From the NCBI GenBank assembly GCA_011800805.1, contig MPNW01001172.1:61175-76174 (forward strand): a DNA stretch of 15,000 nt. The letters run 5' to 3'. Position 1 is the stretch's first letter; each line of letters begins with the position of its first letter. The stretch comes from Hirudo medicinalis. Taxonomy: Eukaryota > Annelida > Clitellata > Hirudinida > Hirudinidae. Shown here in pieces: positions 8,093-15,000 of this stretch. Position numbers and translations under genes: made by a program. Under the pieces are notes generated by a model. That model saw only the letters and a list, made by a program, of their open reading frames with translations. It had not been told where the DNA came from and searched no databases.

Positions 8093-8664
8093 ACGTTGGG
8101 CAGAAAAATGAAAGGAGGAAAAATAAAACTTCGGGAAAATTTCAATCTTCTTCCAAATCTCATTTTGAATTCTCCTCTAAAATGAGAATCTTCAAAGGAC
8201 CATTTCGGAGCATTCTTTATGAAAGATGCCGGGCAGGACTTCCACGACAAAGAATGAAGACTAACTCCTCCGACCGAATGAGGTTGAGAGAGGAATTTAT
8301 ATTGATATGACCGTGTTAATGTAATAATGTCCGCTCTAATGTAGCTAACACGTCACAAATTGCCCGGTGTTTATTCGCCCAGCGGAGGCAGCCCATCCAC
8401 TCTCCTTTTCTAGGCTTTCCATCAAACCACGGAGCCGTGGAAATTCCACAAAGAGGTCAATGAAAACCACCCCATGACCGACCCCCATTCAGGGGCATTT
8501 AATGGCTATTTTGAACCACACAATAGACACGTCCTGTCAGGAAGGAGATCGTCGATAGAAGGGGAGATGATTAAAAGCGGACGAGACTGGAGAGAATTAA
8601 GAAGCTACAATGTTCACCTGTCCACCAGGCAGGTGTTTCATGGCCCATCTTCAAAGGAACACTG
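8093..8664. other. Unique sequence with a double palindrome
   Basis: No gene recognised. At 8427-8449 two perfect inverted repeats share an arm: CCACGG-AG-CCGTGG (8427-8440) and GTGGAA-A-TTCCAC (8437-8449). A further short inverted pair, CACCTG and CAGGTG, lies near 8615-8636. Confidence 0.45.
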
Positions 8665-8888
8665 CACATGGTTCCCCGTGCAGGTTGGCCGAATGGGTTG
8701 AGTTCCTGCATACGGTGGTAAAGACAACAGTCGTTATGTGTCGTGTTCCAAACCCAGCCAGCCAGCACTGTCGCAAGCGCCCTTGGGAAGGAGCGCTACA
8801 CGAATGGTTAACAAGAAGCGCCTATGACGCTAAGCATATGGCGCTATATAAATGAAGTACATTTACAATATAAATGAAGTACATGAAT
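8665..8888 (+). mobile_element. tRNA-derived SINE-like element
   Basis: An RNA polymerase III A-box-like sequence, TGGCCGAATGGG, lies at 8686-8697, as in leucine or serine tRNA genes. A B-box-like GTTCCAAACC follows at 8745-8754, 59 bases downstream, which is the right distance for a tRNA promoter. The tRNA-unrelated body leads to GGCGCTATATAAATG at 8840-8854, a type of ending I recall from SINEs that use LINE machinery. The 3' end is a short tandem repeat: the same 16 bases, TATAAATGAAGTACAT, at 8847-8862 and 8869-8884. The tRNA cloverleaf is not intact, so this is not a functional tRNA gene. The left end is estimated and no target-site duplication was established. The related copy at 14185-14342 supports a repeat family. 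Confidence 0.6.
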
Positions 8889-9073
8889 GCTGCCGAGGTC
8901 ACACCGGCCAGTCTTATCATCCCACGGAGCGCCAACAAAGGCGTACATTCTGTGATCATTTTTCAAGCAATTCGCTCCCAGACAGCAGATGTTGAGCTTT
9001 CCAATTCATACCACACAAACTCCAACTGGTACACCAACCGTCTCGTGTCTGTCACCATGGGTGTCTGAATGAG
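8889..9073. other. Unique spacer
   Basis: No gene or element recognised between the SINE-like element and the GA repeat. Confidence 0.4.
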
Positions 9074-9095
9074 GAGAGAGAGAGAGAGAGAGAGA
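9074..9095 (+). repeat. GA dinucleotide repeat
   Basis: Eleven uninterrupted GA units; homopurine on the plus strand. Confidence 0.9.
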
Positions 9096-9367
9096 CCGCA
9101 GACAAACCAGGAAGCCCGTTCACCTCCTCCCGACCTCCGACCTCTCTTACTATGCATCTCCCCACCCATCCACCACGTCTTGTTTTCCTCCCCTGGGTGG
9201 ATCAATTTGTTAGGATTTCAAGAAAAGAGAAAAGCGCTCGATAATTTGCTCATTGAGGGAGGCGCTTGTCAGGCTTAGTCGGTCATTTTCATTTCAGAAG
9301 TGAATTACTTCTTTGTCCTGTCGCCAGGAGGCCGGGCGCCGACATTCCGCGGTCGTGACGTCACCGC
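9096..9367. other. GC-richer unique sequence with a CRE-type palindrome
   Basis: Pyrimidine-rich to 9190. At the right end TGACGTCA (9356-9363), a perfect CREB/ATF site, sits in a CpG-rich inverted repeat with arms CGCGGT (9348-9353) and ACCGCG (9363-9368), immediately before the GAY array. No gene recognised. Confidence 0.4.
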
Positions 9368-9595
9368 GATGATGACGACGACGACGACGACGACGATGAT
9401 GTCTATTGTTACGACAATGATGTTGATGACGACGACGACGGTGATGATGATGATGATGATGATGATGATGACGACTATGATGATGATGACGACAACGACG
9501 ATGATGATGATGATGATGATGACGATGATGACGATGACGATGATGATGACGACGACGATGACGACGACGGCGGCGGTGATGATGGTAATCGATTA
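9368..9595 (+). repeat. GAC/GAT trinucleotide array, fully in phase
   Basis: About 76 triplets without any frame-changing indel. Interruptions such as GTC, TAT, AAT, GTT, AAC, GGT and GGC are mostly single-base changes from GAY. In the GAY frame it reads as aspartate with scattered Val, Tyr, Asn and Gly, but a TGA at 9356-9358 closes the frame upstream without an ATG and a TAA follows near 9605, so a free-standing protein is not supported. Confidence 0.9.
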
Positions 9596-10103
9596 TCTTT
9601 TCAATAAAGACGGTAAGGAGGATACGACATTAAACACTGACATCGAAGATGACTTACAACCCCCCGTTATTCTCACGCTCCAGTGAAACCGACCAGGTAC
9701 GCGGGCAGGGATGGGATAAAAAAAAAAGTCCACGGTAATTATTTGACCGGCAGCCAATCGATGCCCGGTCTATTGTTTTCGAGGTCTTCACGGGGTTAAA
9801 AATCATCTGAAGCAACCGGCAGTGCCCGGAGGATCGGCGGCGGGCGAATCCCCTGAACTGAACTGGATTTATGGGTCCTGACGATTGGATGGGACAAGTT
9901 AATGTTCTATGCAAGGAGAGCCTCGGATAAATTCATACGCATCATTTAGCAGGTTCTGTCTTGCAGTCTGTGCATCCCATCAGTCATAGGGGCAGTGGTC
10001 CTTTGCCACCTGGATTGTCTGCCTAGACGGAGAGATGGAGGATCGGGCCATATTGGAGTCGGCGAATCGAGCGAGTCTTTTGAGATGGAGTGTGTAGAAA
10101 AAA
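9596..10103. other. Unique sequence, no gene recognised
   Basis: Contains AATAAA at 9602-9607, donor-like CGGTAAGG (9611-9618) and CCAGGTACGC (9693-9702), an A8 run at 9719-9727, and a GC-rich middle part. No convincing exon can be built on either strand. Confidence 0.4.
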
Positions 10104-10141
10104 GTTGTTGTTGTTGTTGTTGTTGCTGCTGTTGTTGTTGC

Positions 10142-10178
<37 letters not shown>

Positions 10179-10189
10179 GCTGTTGTTGA
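10104..10189 (+). repeat. TTG trinucleotide array with CTG interruptions
   Basis: About 28 triplets of TTG with four isolated CTG changes. On the minus strand it is CAA/CAG and would encode polyglutamine in one frame, but no flanking coding sequence supports that. Confidence 0.9.
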
Positions 10190-10390
10190 TCGAGTTGTTA
10201 AAATAATGTAAAGAGAAAATCCATGACGATAATGCCATGATTTTTTTAAAATATTATTAATAAAAAATAATATTAAAATAATAATAATAATAATAACAAT
10301 AATAATACTAATAGAATTATTTACGAGGCAATATGTTAATAGTTACGACACATCACACTCTCCACAGAAAGTTGTTTTGCATTTCGCCCG
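10190..10390. other. Spacer with an AAT-rich patch
   Basis: An AAT/AAC run at about 10271-10316 in otherwise AT-rich sequence. No gene. Confidence 0.5.
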
Positions 10391-10430
10391 CTGCGTCACG
10401 TGATCCTTGCGATAATTTGTGATTGGCTAA
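10391..10430. promoter_or_regulatory. E-box and inverted CCAAT pair
   Basis: TCACGTGA at 10396-10403, a perfect 8-bp palindrome of the USF/MITF type, lies 18 bases before an inverted CCAAT box (ATTGG, 10422-10426). The pairing resembles compact promoters, but no transcript start or ORF follows; the pentamer array begins 49 bases later. Confidence 0.2.
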
Positions 10431-10474
10431 TGATGTTGACTGTAACAGCTTTCAAACTCCAGAAATGTAATTTA

Positions 10475-10663
10475 TGTATTGTATTGTATTGTATTGTATT
10501 TATGGTATTCCATTGTACTTTGTTTTACTGCATTGTTTGGCATCGTATTGCGTTGTATTGCGTCGTATTGCGTTGTATTGCGTTGTATTACATTGTATTG
10601 CATTGTATTACGTTGTATTGCGTTGTATTGCGTTGTATTGCGTCGTATTGAGTTGTATTCCAT
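10475..10663 (+). repeat. Pentanucleotide array with a TTGTATTGCG 10-bp unit
   Basis: About 37 pentamers in one unbroken register. It starts as pure TTGTA, passes through degenerate units (10501-10540), then settles into alternating CGTTG and TATTG. Variants (TTGCG, TTGCA, TTGTA, TCGTA) differ mainly at CpG positions. Because it lacks stops it produces overlapping open frames on both strands, all spurious. Confidence 0.9.
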
Positions 10664-11130
10664 ATTTCGTTTCGTTTGAAAGCTTGATTTTCAAAATAAA
10701 ACTCAAGTGAAATGAAGGCCATTTGTTTTTGTGTTTTATTTTAGGATTATTCTGATTAAAAGTGCCAATTAGGTCGAGTGAATGAAGACAGCAAACGATT
10801 GAGGCTCATTTGTGTTTGAACTGTTGGAATATTTATTTTTTCATTTCAATTTGTTTTATTTTTAAATTTTCACAATTAATTAAAAAAGAATAATTGAATT
10901 AATAATTATGTATTTTCAGTACCATAATATCGATTGCACACGTTGAAGTACGTAAAATGGCGTTGACGTCGATCAAATAATATTTCAGAATTTAATTGTC
11001 AATCTCACCTCACCTCACCTCGGCTTGCAACGCTCGTTGTTGTTACAACAGTATTAACAATTTTCAAACAGAGTTTCCTTCGTGTCACAACGTCTGTTTC
11101 CCTCCGTTGAAACTTTTTTCAAGAAACAAA
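10664..11130. other. AT-rich unique sequence with a short CTCAC repeat
   Basis: No gene recognised. (CTCAC)3 plus CTC lies at 11004-11021; read on the minus strand it is a row of GTGAGG words that mimic splice donors. Confidence 0.45.
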
Positions 11131-11158
11131 CAAATAAATAAATAAATAAATAAATAAA
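11131..11158 (+). repeat. AAAT tetranucleotide repeat
   Basis: Seven AAAT units, preceded by AAAC units and followed by an A-rich tail. Confidence 0.85.
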
Positions 11159-11512
11159 AAAAATGAAAAATGAAAAGCACAGCCAAAGAAATTGACAAAG
11201 TGCAAAGTGGATGCCTACAAATGGTGTCATTTGGAGTCTTCTTTGTTGGAATTCTGACTCAGCCGTGAAGGGGGATCGTACTGTTGTCAGACGTTGTCGA
11301 TAATATTTGGCAGCAAAGGAATTGTTGATTCCAGTTTCAGGGGAGGTGTTGATGTGTCGGATGACAGGGCGGAATTGAAAACTGAATTTGTTTCCCTTTC
11401 GTCATTCGTGCACGACCCCTCGTGAGTTTTCTTCTTAGTTCTTGTTTTCCTGTCGCTTAAGCTTTGTTTCGGTGGTCACGCCATGAGATTTGTTTTAATT
11501 ATTTTTTTATTT
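11159..11512. other. Unique sequence, no gene recognised
   Basis: Mixed composition; open frames are short, and no splice-site pair, RNA gene or element stands out. Confidence 0.4.
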
Positions 11513-11671
11513 GTTGTCGTTGTTGTTGTTGATGTTGATGTTGTCGATGATGATGATGTTGTTGTTGTTGTCGTTGTTGTTGTTGATGTTGATGTTGTCG
11601 ATGATGATGATGATGATGTTGTTGTTGTTGATGTTGTTGATGTTGTTGTTAATGTTGTTGATGTTGTCGTT
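11513..11671 (+). repeat. GWY trinucleotide array (GTT/GAT/GTC) with a 54-bp higher-order duplication
   Basis: Fifty-three triplets in perfect phase, all but one of the form G-(A/T)-(T/C). An 18-triplet pattern from 11516 to 11569 recurs from 11570 to 11629 with two extra GAT triplets. It would read as alternating valine and aspartate on the plus strand and as Asn/Ile or Thr/Ser on the minus strand. Translation is unlikely; a duplicated microsatellite is the simple reading. Confidence 0.9.
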
Positions 11672-11861
11672 GCAATTTTGTTTATAAGATTTGATTTCAT
11701 TTTGAATAAAATATTTTTCATTTTGAAAAAGTGCGCTGGCAACTGAGGCGTCCTTCGACGAAACACTGCAGAAAATGCTTTTGCATTTCAAATTGCATGA
11801 AAACTGCTGCTTTTTCTTCTTCTTTTTGAGACTTTACTTCCCTTCGATTTGAAACAACTTT
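11672..11861. other. Unique spacer
   Basis: Mixed AT-rich sequence with a pyrimidine run near 11809-11827; nothing recognised. Confidence 0.4.
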
Positions 11862-11981
11862 CATCTTGAAAACCAACAACAACAACAAACATCCTATGAA
11901 ACAGCAACAACAACTACATCAACATCTTGAAAACCAACAACAAAAACAAACATCCTTGAAACGGTAACAACAACAACAAGG
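11862..11981 (+). repeat. 61-bp tandem duplication containing CAA runs
   Basis: Copies start at 11862 and 11923 with CATCTTGAAAACCAACAACA, continue through a CAA run, then CATCCT(A)TGAAAC and a second CAA run. The copies differ by several substitutions and a small indel. Confidence 0.85.
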
Positions 11982-12414
11982 GCGTCTGGATTACAGTCTG
12001 ACGCAGATGGTTATCCACGGGATGCAAATTTGAAGGTCAGAAAAAAAGGAGCAAAAGCATCTAGAACTTCCCTAAAGTGCCGTAGCTCTTTGAGACTTTT
12101 AAATTAGAACCAGCCGCCAATGCGGTCACTTAAAGGGCCAAACTCTATCAGGGGTGCCAGGGATGCCAGGGAGGATTCATTGGCGGTTCCTCGTCGGATG
12201 AATGATGTCATGTCGGGCTGGGCTGGGATGGGTTGGGTTGCGTTGCCTCTTCCGTCGCCATGGCAATACGTTTGCGTTCTTTCCGTTCTCCGTTCTCGAG
12301 AAAGACATGCGCAATTGGCTTCACTCCAAGCGAAGGATTGTCGGACCCCAGAGATGCTTGAGATGCAGAGAGCTTCGACGACTCCTCCATTTCCAGGCTG
12401 AACATCCTCGGAGC
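11982..12414. other. GC-balanced unique sequence
   Basis: No gene recognised. A short GGGCT/GGGTT pentamer run lies at about 12213-12248, and an X-box-like GTCGCCATGGCAAT at 12254-12267 (final base off consensus). Plus frames of 93 and 129 codons cross the region, but the longer one runs through the duplicated segment and the N, and neither encodes a recognisable protein. Confidence 0.4.
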
Positions 12415-12669
12415 TGTTGTCGTCGTTGTTGTTGTTGTTCCTTGTTGTTCCCCTTTCGTTTAATTACTCTTTTGTTGCACGAACCCTTCGCTTCGCATTT
12501 CCATCCTCTAAAATTCCACACCTGCACGCTTCCAGGCGTACNTGTTGTCGTCGTTGTTGTTGTTGTTCCTTGTTGTTCCCCTTTCGTTTAATTACTCTTT
12601 TGTTGCACGAACCCTTCGCTTCGCATTTCCATCCTCTAAAATTCCACACCTGCACGCTTCCAGGCGTAC
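12415..12669. repeat. Exact 127-bp direct repeat across a single N (probable assembly duplication)
   Basis: Bases 12415-12541 and 12543-12669 are identical, separated only by N at 12542. Each copy begins TGTTGTCGTCGTTGTTG and ends CAGGCGTAC. Perfect identity with exactly one N between is what an unmerged overlap of two contig ends would look like. If so, true genomic DNA holds one copy and all downstream coordinates are shifted by 128 bases. Confidence 0.85.
12542..12542. other. Assembly gap (single N)
   Basis: Lies exactly between the two identical 127-bp copies. Confidence 0.85.
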
Positions 12670-12923
12670 CCCGTCGACTGAGTACGTTTTGAAATGCGCT
12701 CCATTAAAATGCTCCATTATAGGCATTATACGTGTTCGAATCTTGTCGAGCGGTCGATGATGAATGTCGATGACGGATGTCGGTGACGGATGTCGGTGAC
12801 GGATGTTCCTCAATGAAGGTGGAAAGAACAGGAGAAACATTTTACACATCTCCCAATTAATTCTTAACAACCCCCCTATCCGTCGTTATGAGGCCAAGGA
12901 GTGCAGGGACTCTTTATTTTCCA
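12670..12923. other. Unique spacer with a 13-bp triple repeat
   Basis: TGTCGRTGACGGA occurs three times in tandem at 12765-12803. A 15-base near-repeat around ATGCGCTCCATTA lies at 12694-12719. No gene recognised. Confidence 0.5.
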
Positions 12924-12970
12924 GTTGTTGTTGTTGTTGTTGTTGTTGATGGAGATGGTGGTGGAGGTGG

Positions 12971-13024
<54 letters not shown>

Positions 13025-13064
13025 CGACGACGATGAAGATGACGATGATGATGATGATGATGAC

Positions 13065-13103
<39 letters not shown>

Positions 13104-13288
13104 GATGACGATGACGATGACGATGATGATTGATGATGGTGATGGTGACGATGACGACGATGCTGATTATGATGATGACTATGACAACCATGCTGATGTN
13201 ATGATGATGATGAGATGATGATGATGATGAGATGATGATGATGATGATGATGAGACGACGAAGATGATGATGATGATGATGATGATGA

Positions 13289-13327
<39 letters not shown>

Positions 13328-13390
13328 GATGACGATGACGATGACGATGATGATGATGATGATGATGGAGGTAGTGACGACAATGGCGAC
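12924..13390 (+). repeat. Large compound TTG then GAT/GAC array, split by an N
   Basis: About eight TTG triplets are followed by more than 400 bases of GAT, with GAC, GAA and GGT interruptions. One extra T near 13131 shifts the phase. To the right of the N at 13200, GAGAT words at about 13212, 13229, 13252 and 13287 shift it again. The 30-base block GAAGATGACGATGACGATGA and so on occurs at 13101-13130 and again at 13325-13354. Poly-Asp, poly-Met, poly-His and poly-Ser frames arise on both strands and are not taken as genes. Confidence 0.95.
13200..13200. other. Assembly gap (single N)
   Basis: Inside the GAT array, where reads are hard to place; the array length is therefore uncertain. Confidence 0.8.
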
Positions 13391-13747
13391 GTAGACATTA
13401 CAGTTTGGCGTCGTCGGCCATGTCGTGATGATTATAGCTTGTTTTTTTTAAATTGAATTTATGAATGAATAGTGATTCCCTAAACGAGAAATTTAATTGG
13501 CCACAAATTGATGAATGGATGGTGGAGGACCAATGAGAAGCTTTCCATCCTTCTGGAGACATCAGCGCGAGTATAATTTATTGTAAATGATATCATCTTT
13601 GTCATCACATTATCATCTGTTACCTGTTATCATTGTTAGTGTTATCGCAGCTATTAATGCACTTGTTATCGTTATTTTTATTTTTCACATTTTTTTACGC
13701 AACTTTAAATAATATTAATGACATAAACTAATATTAATACAATGTCA

Positions 13748-13750
<3 letters not shown>
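13391..13750. other. AT-rich unique sequence
   Basis: No gene recognised; scattered TTATCATT-type words at about 13590-13680 look like a decayed repeat. Confidence 0.45.
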
Positions 13751-13778
<28 letters not shown>

Positions 13779-13824
13779 AAGAACAACAACAACAACAAAA
13801 GCAGCAGCAGCAACAACAGCAACG
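13751..13824 (+). repeat. GAA to CAA to CAG compound trinucleotide array
   Basis: Eleven GAA (13751-13783), five CAA (13784-13798), then mixed CAG and CAA triplets. The GAA part is a homopurine mirror repeat, capable in principle of triplex formation. Confidence 0.9.
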
Positions 13825-13877
13825 CAATGCAAATTAAATGTAATTTTAAAAGAATCCAATCACAGTGCTAAGGTGAC

Positions 13878-13982
13878 TCCATCATCATCATCATCATCGT
13901 CGTCGTCGTCGTCATCATCATCATCATCATCCTATCGTAATGATACAACATCATCACCATCCTCACATCGTAATGATGCAAC
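13878..13982. repeat. ATC/GTC array followed by a 33-bp two-copy repeat
   Basis: ATC and GTC triplets to about 13931, then ATCGTAATGATACAAC at 13934-13949 and the same 16 bases with one change at 13967-13982, 33 bases apart. Confidence 0.8.
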
Positions 13983-14184
13983 TCCACCGAACATCGTGGA
14001 ATGTGACCTCTGCTCGTAAATGCAGCGTCTCTGGAAAGGAAATTCATATCTCGATGACTTCCTGACATCCATCCACCTAACGCCCCTTACCCCCATCTCC
14101 ACCCACCTCCCTTCCCGCCATCACCCCCTCTGGTGGAGGATTTTCAGCAAATGTTGGAACCAAGCGATCTGCCACAATAGGCTT
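13983..14184. other. Unique sequence, C-rich in the middle
   Basis: Pyrimidine-rich at 14065-14130. No gene recognised. Confidence 0.4.
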
Positions 14185-14342
14185 GGAATTAGTTGCCATG
14201 TATATATTTGAGTTCCCGATGCCAAAAGGCTTCGTGTTCGAAACCTGGCCATGGCTAGCACCATCGGCCCTCTTTGAAGTAGGCGCCATATAAATGCGCC
14301 AGCGCCTCCGGGATGGTGAGTAAGGCGCTGCATAAATCGAAA
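14185..14342 (+). mobile_element. Diverged second copy of the SINE-like family (probable)
   Basis: Shares, in the same order as the element at 8665-8888, TTGAGTTCC (14208-14216), TCGTGTTC and AAAC around the B-box (GTTCGAAACC, 14236-14245, a perfect match to GTTCGANNCC), and GGCGCCATATAAATG (14282-14296). A second tail-like word, GGCGCTGCATAAAT, lies at 14324-14337. The A-box is degraded, and the spacing from TTGAGTTCC to the B-box is shorter than in the first copy, so internal deletion is likely. The ends are estimates. Confidence 0.45.
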
Positions 14343-14640
14343 CATTTCCATTCAAGAACTGGAGAAACCTGTCAACATGGAAAAGGGAAATTTTCCTTCA
14401 TTTTTCCTTGGAAAAGCCATTCGCGAGGTGAAAACTTTCAAGCTCTTTAGTGTCTGTGACGTTTCGGTCAATTTTGGCGCCTAAAAAATTCTGCTTTATT
14501 GTTACGGTCGCTGCTCACCTGCCAATCACTATCATCACCACTTCAGTCGTCGAAAGGAATCATCATCATTATCATCATCGAGTCACTGAAATATTAAATT
14601 TTACATAAAAGAATCCTGCTTTTCAAAACTAACATTTCCA
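14343..14640. other. Unique spacer with a short ATC run
   Basis: A small ATC/ATT run at about 14560-14579. No gene recognised. Confidence 0.45.
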
Positions 14641-15000
14641 AAACGTCAAAACAACTTTCCCGAGATACAAACGAATGCATTCGAGCATACGAACAAGCGC
14701 ATTCAAACATGTAGGTGCATGCATTCATTGAAAGAGAATTGTAAGCAATTCATGCATGAATGAACCTGAAGGCAGACAAACTGTAATACACCATAACAAC
14801 TACGATTCGTGACATTCGTGACAAAAAGATTCCAATTCACAAACATTCCAGAGCCACTAATACACGATTTCCATACAAACGTAAAAAATACAAGCATACA
14901 GTATCACTCAAGTGTGCAACGTAAACACACGAAGACATCCATGCACACAAACAAAAGCATACAAATCCACCGACAACCCCATTGTCTTCAGAAAACAAAA
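14641..15000. repeat. CA-rich cryptic repeat with ATGCAT palindromes
   Basis: Degenerate words of the type CATACAAAC and CATTC recur without a fixed period to the end of the window. Near its left end are the perfect palindromes CGAATGCATTCG (14672-14683) and ATTCATGCATGAAT (14748-14761). A minus-strand frame of 64 codons crosses it but is not recognisable. Confidence 0.45.

Noticed and set aside
8017..8310. Plus frame with WMDG repeats and minus frame with HPS repeats
   Set aside because: Both derive from the GGAT tetranucleotide array; the remaining residues are not recognisable.
10400..10710. Several overlapping frames rich in Cys, Ile, Val and Leu
   Set aside because: They arise on multiple frames because the pentamer array has no stop codons; not membrane proteins.
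11004..11021. Row of minus-strand splice-donor-like GTGAGG words
   Set aside because: They are the reverse of a CTCAC pentamer repeat, and no exon was found on their upstream side.
12202..12692. Plus frames of 129 and 91 codons over the duplicated segment
   Set aside because: They cross the N and the suspected assembly duplication, so their reading is not trustworthy.
12728..12745. GTTCGAATC, a B-box-like word, as a third SINE or tRNA
   Set aside because: No A-box at the right distance, no cloverleaf and no tail shared with the other two elements.
12886..13398. Minus-strand 170-codon Ser/His-rich frame and matching plus-strand Asp/Met frames
   Set aside because: Pure products of the GAT array, and the minus frame crosses an N.
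14300..14325. Strong donor-like GATG followed by GTGAGTAAG
   Set aside because: It lies inside the SINE-like copy, and the frame opened by the nearest upstream ATG (14251) stops after eight codons.
1..15000. CRISPR array, defence island, integron or phage system
   Set aside because: The regular repeats are micro- and minisatellites without unique spacers, and no prokaryotic-type genes are present.

Overview
The window looks like non-coding, repeat-laden nuclear DNA from a eukaryote, most likely an invertebrate animal. The evidence is the absence of any long gene-like ORF, intron-style splice signals, two tRNA-derived SINE-like elements, and about 1.5 to 2 kb of micro- and minisatellite DNA. 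The dominant repeat family is GAY (GAT/GAC, seen as ATC/GTC when it lies on the other strand), followed by TTG/CAA and several pentanucleotide arrays. Such density of ATC and pentamer repeats would suit a lophotrochozoan (for example an annelid or leech), but that placement is a guess. There is no sign of bacterial operons, rRNA, CRISPR or a phage.

Layout: 1-1140 is AT-rich unique sequence. 1141-1630 is more GC-balanced, with a cluster of ETS-type palindromes and an RFX X-box-like site. 1632-3019 is an ATC/GTC and ATT repeat block with a 34-bp minisatellite that ends at a single N (2204). 3020-3990 is extremely AT-rich. 3990-5170 is the most gene-like part: a possible small exon ending at 4118, an 84-residue open frame (4512-4766) resembling the C-terminal end of a non-LTR retrotransposon reverse transcriptase, and a convincing first coding exon (5071-5167) that encodes a signal peptide and stops at a phase-1 splice donor. 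From 5170 to 6540 repeats dominate, including the presumed start of that gene's first intron. 6540-8660 is mostly unique sequence with a GGAT tetranucleotide array. A SINE-like element lies at about 8665-8888, and a diverged probable relative at about 14185-14342. 9074-13390 holds further GA, GAY, TTG, pentamer and GWY arrays separated by unremarkable sequence. The last 360 bases are a CA-rich cryptic repeat with ATGCAT palindromes.

Three single-base Ns (2204, 12542, 13200) all sit in or beside repeats. The one at 12542 separates two identical 127-bp copies, which is best read as an unmerged contig overlap rather than biology.

No new biological system is evident. The most useful leads are the signal-peptide exon, the SINE pair, the possible LINE relic, the assembly duplication and the higher-order structure of several satellite arrays. 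No set of genes working together can be described, because only one gene start is supported.
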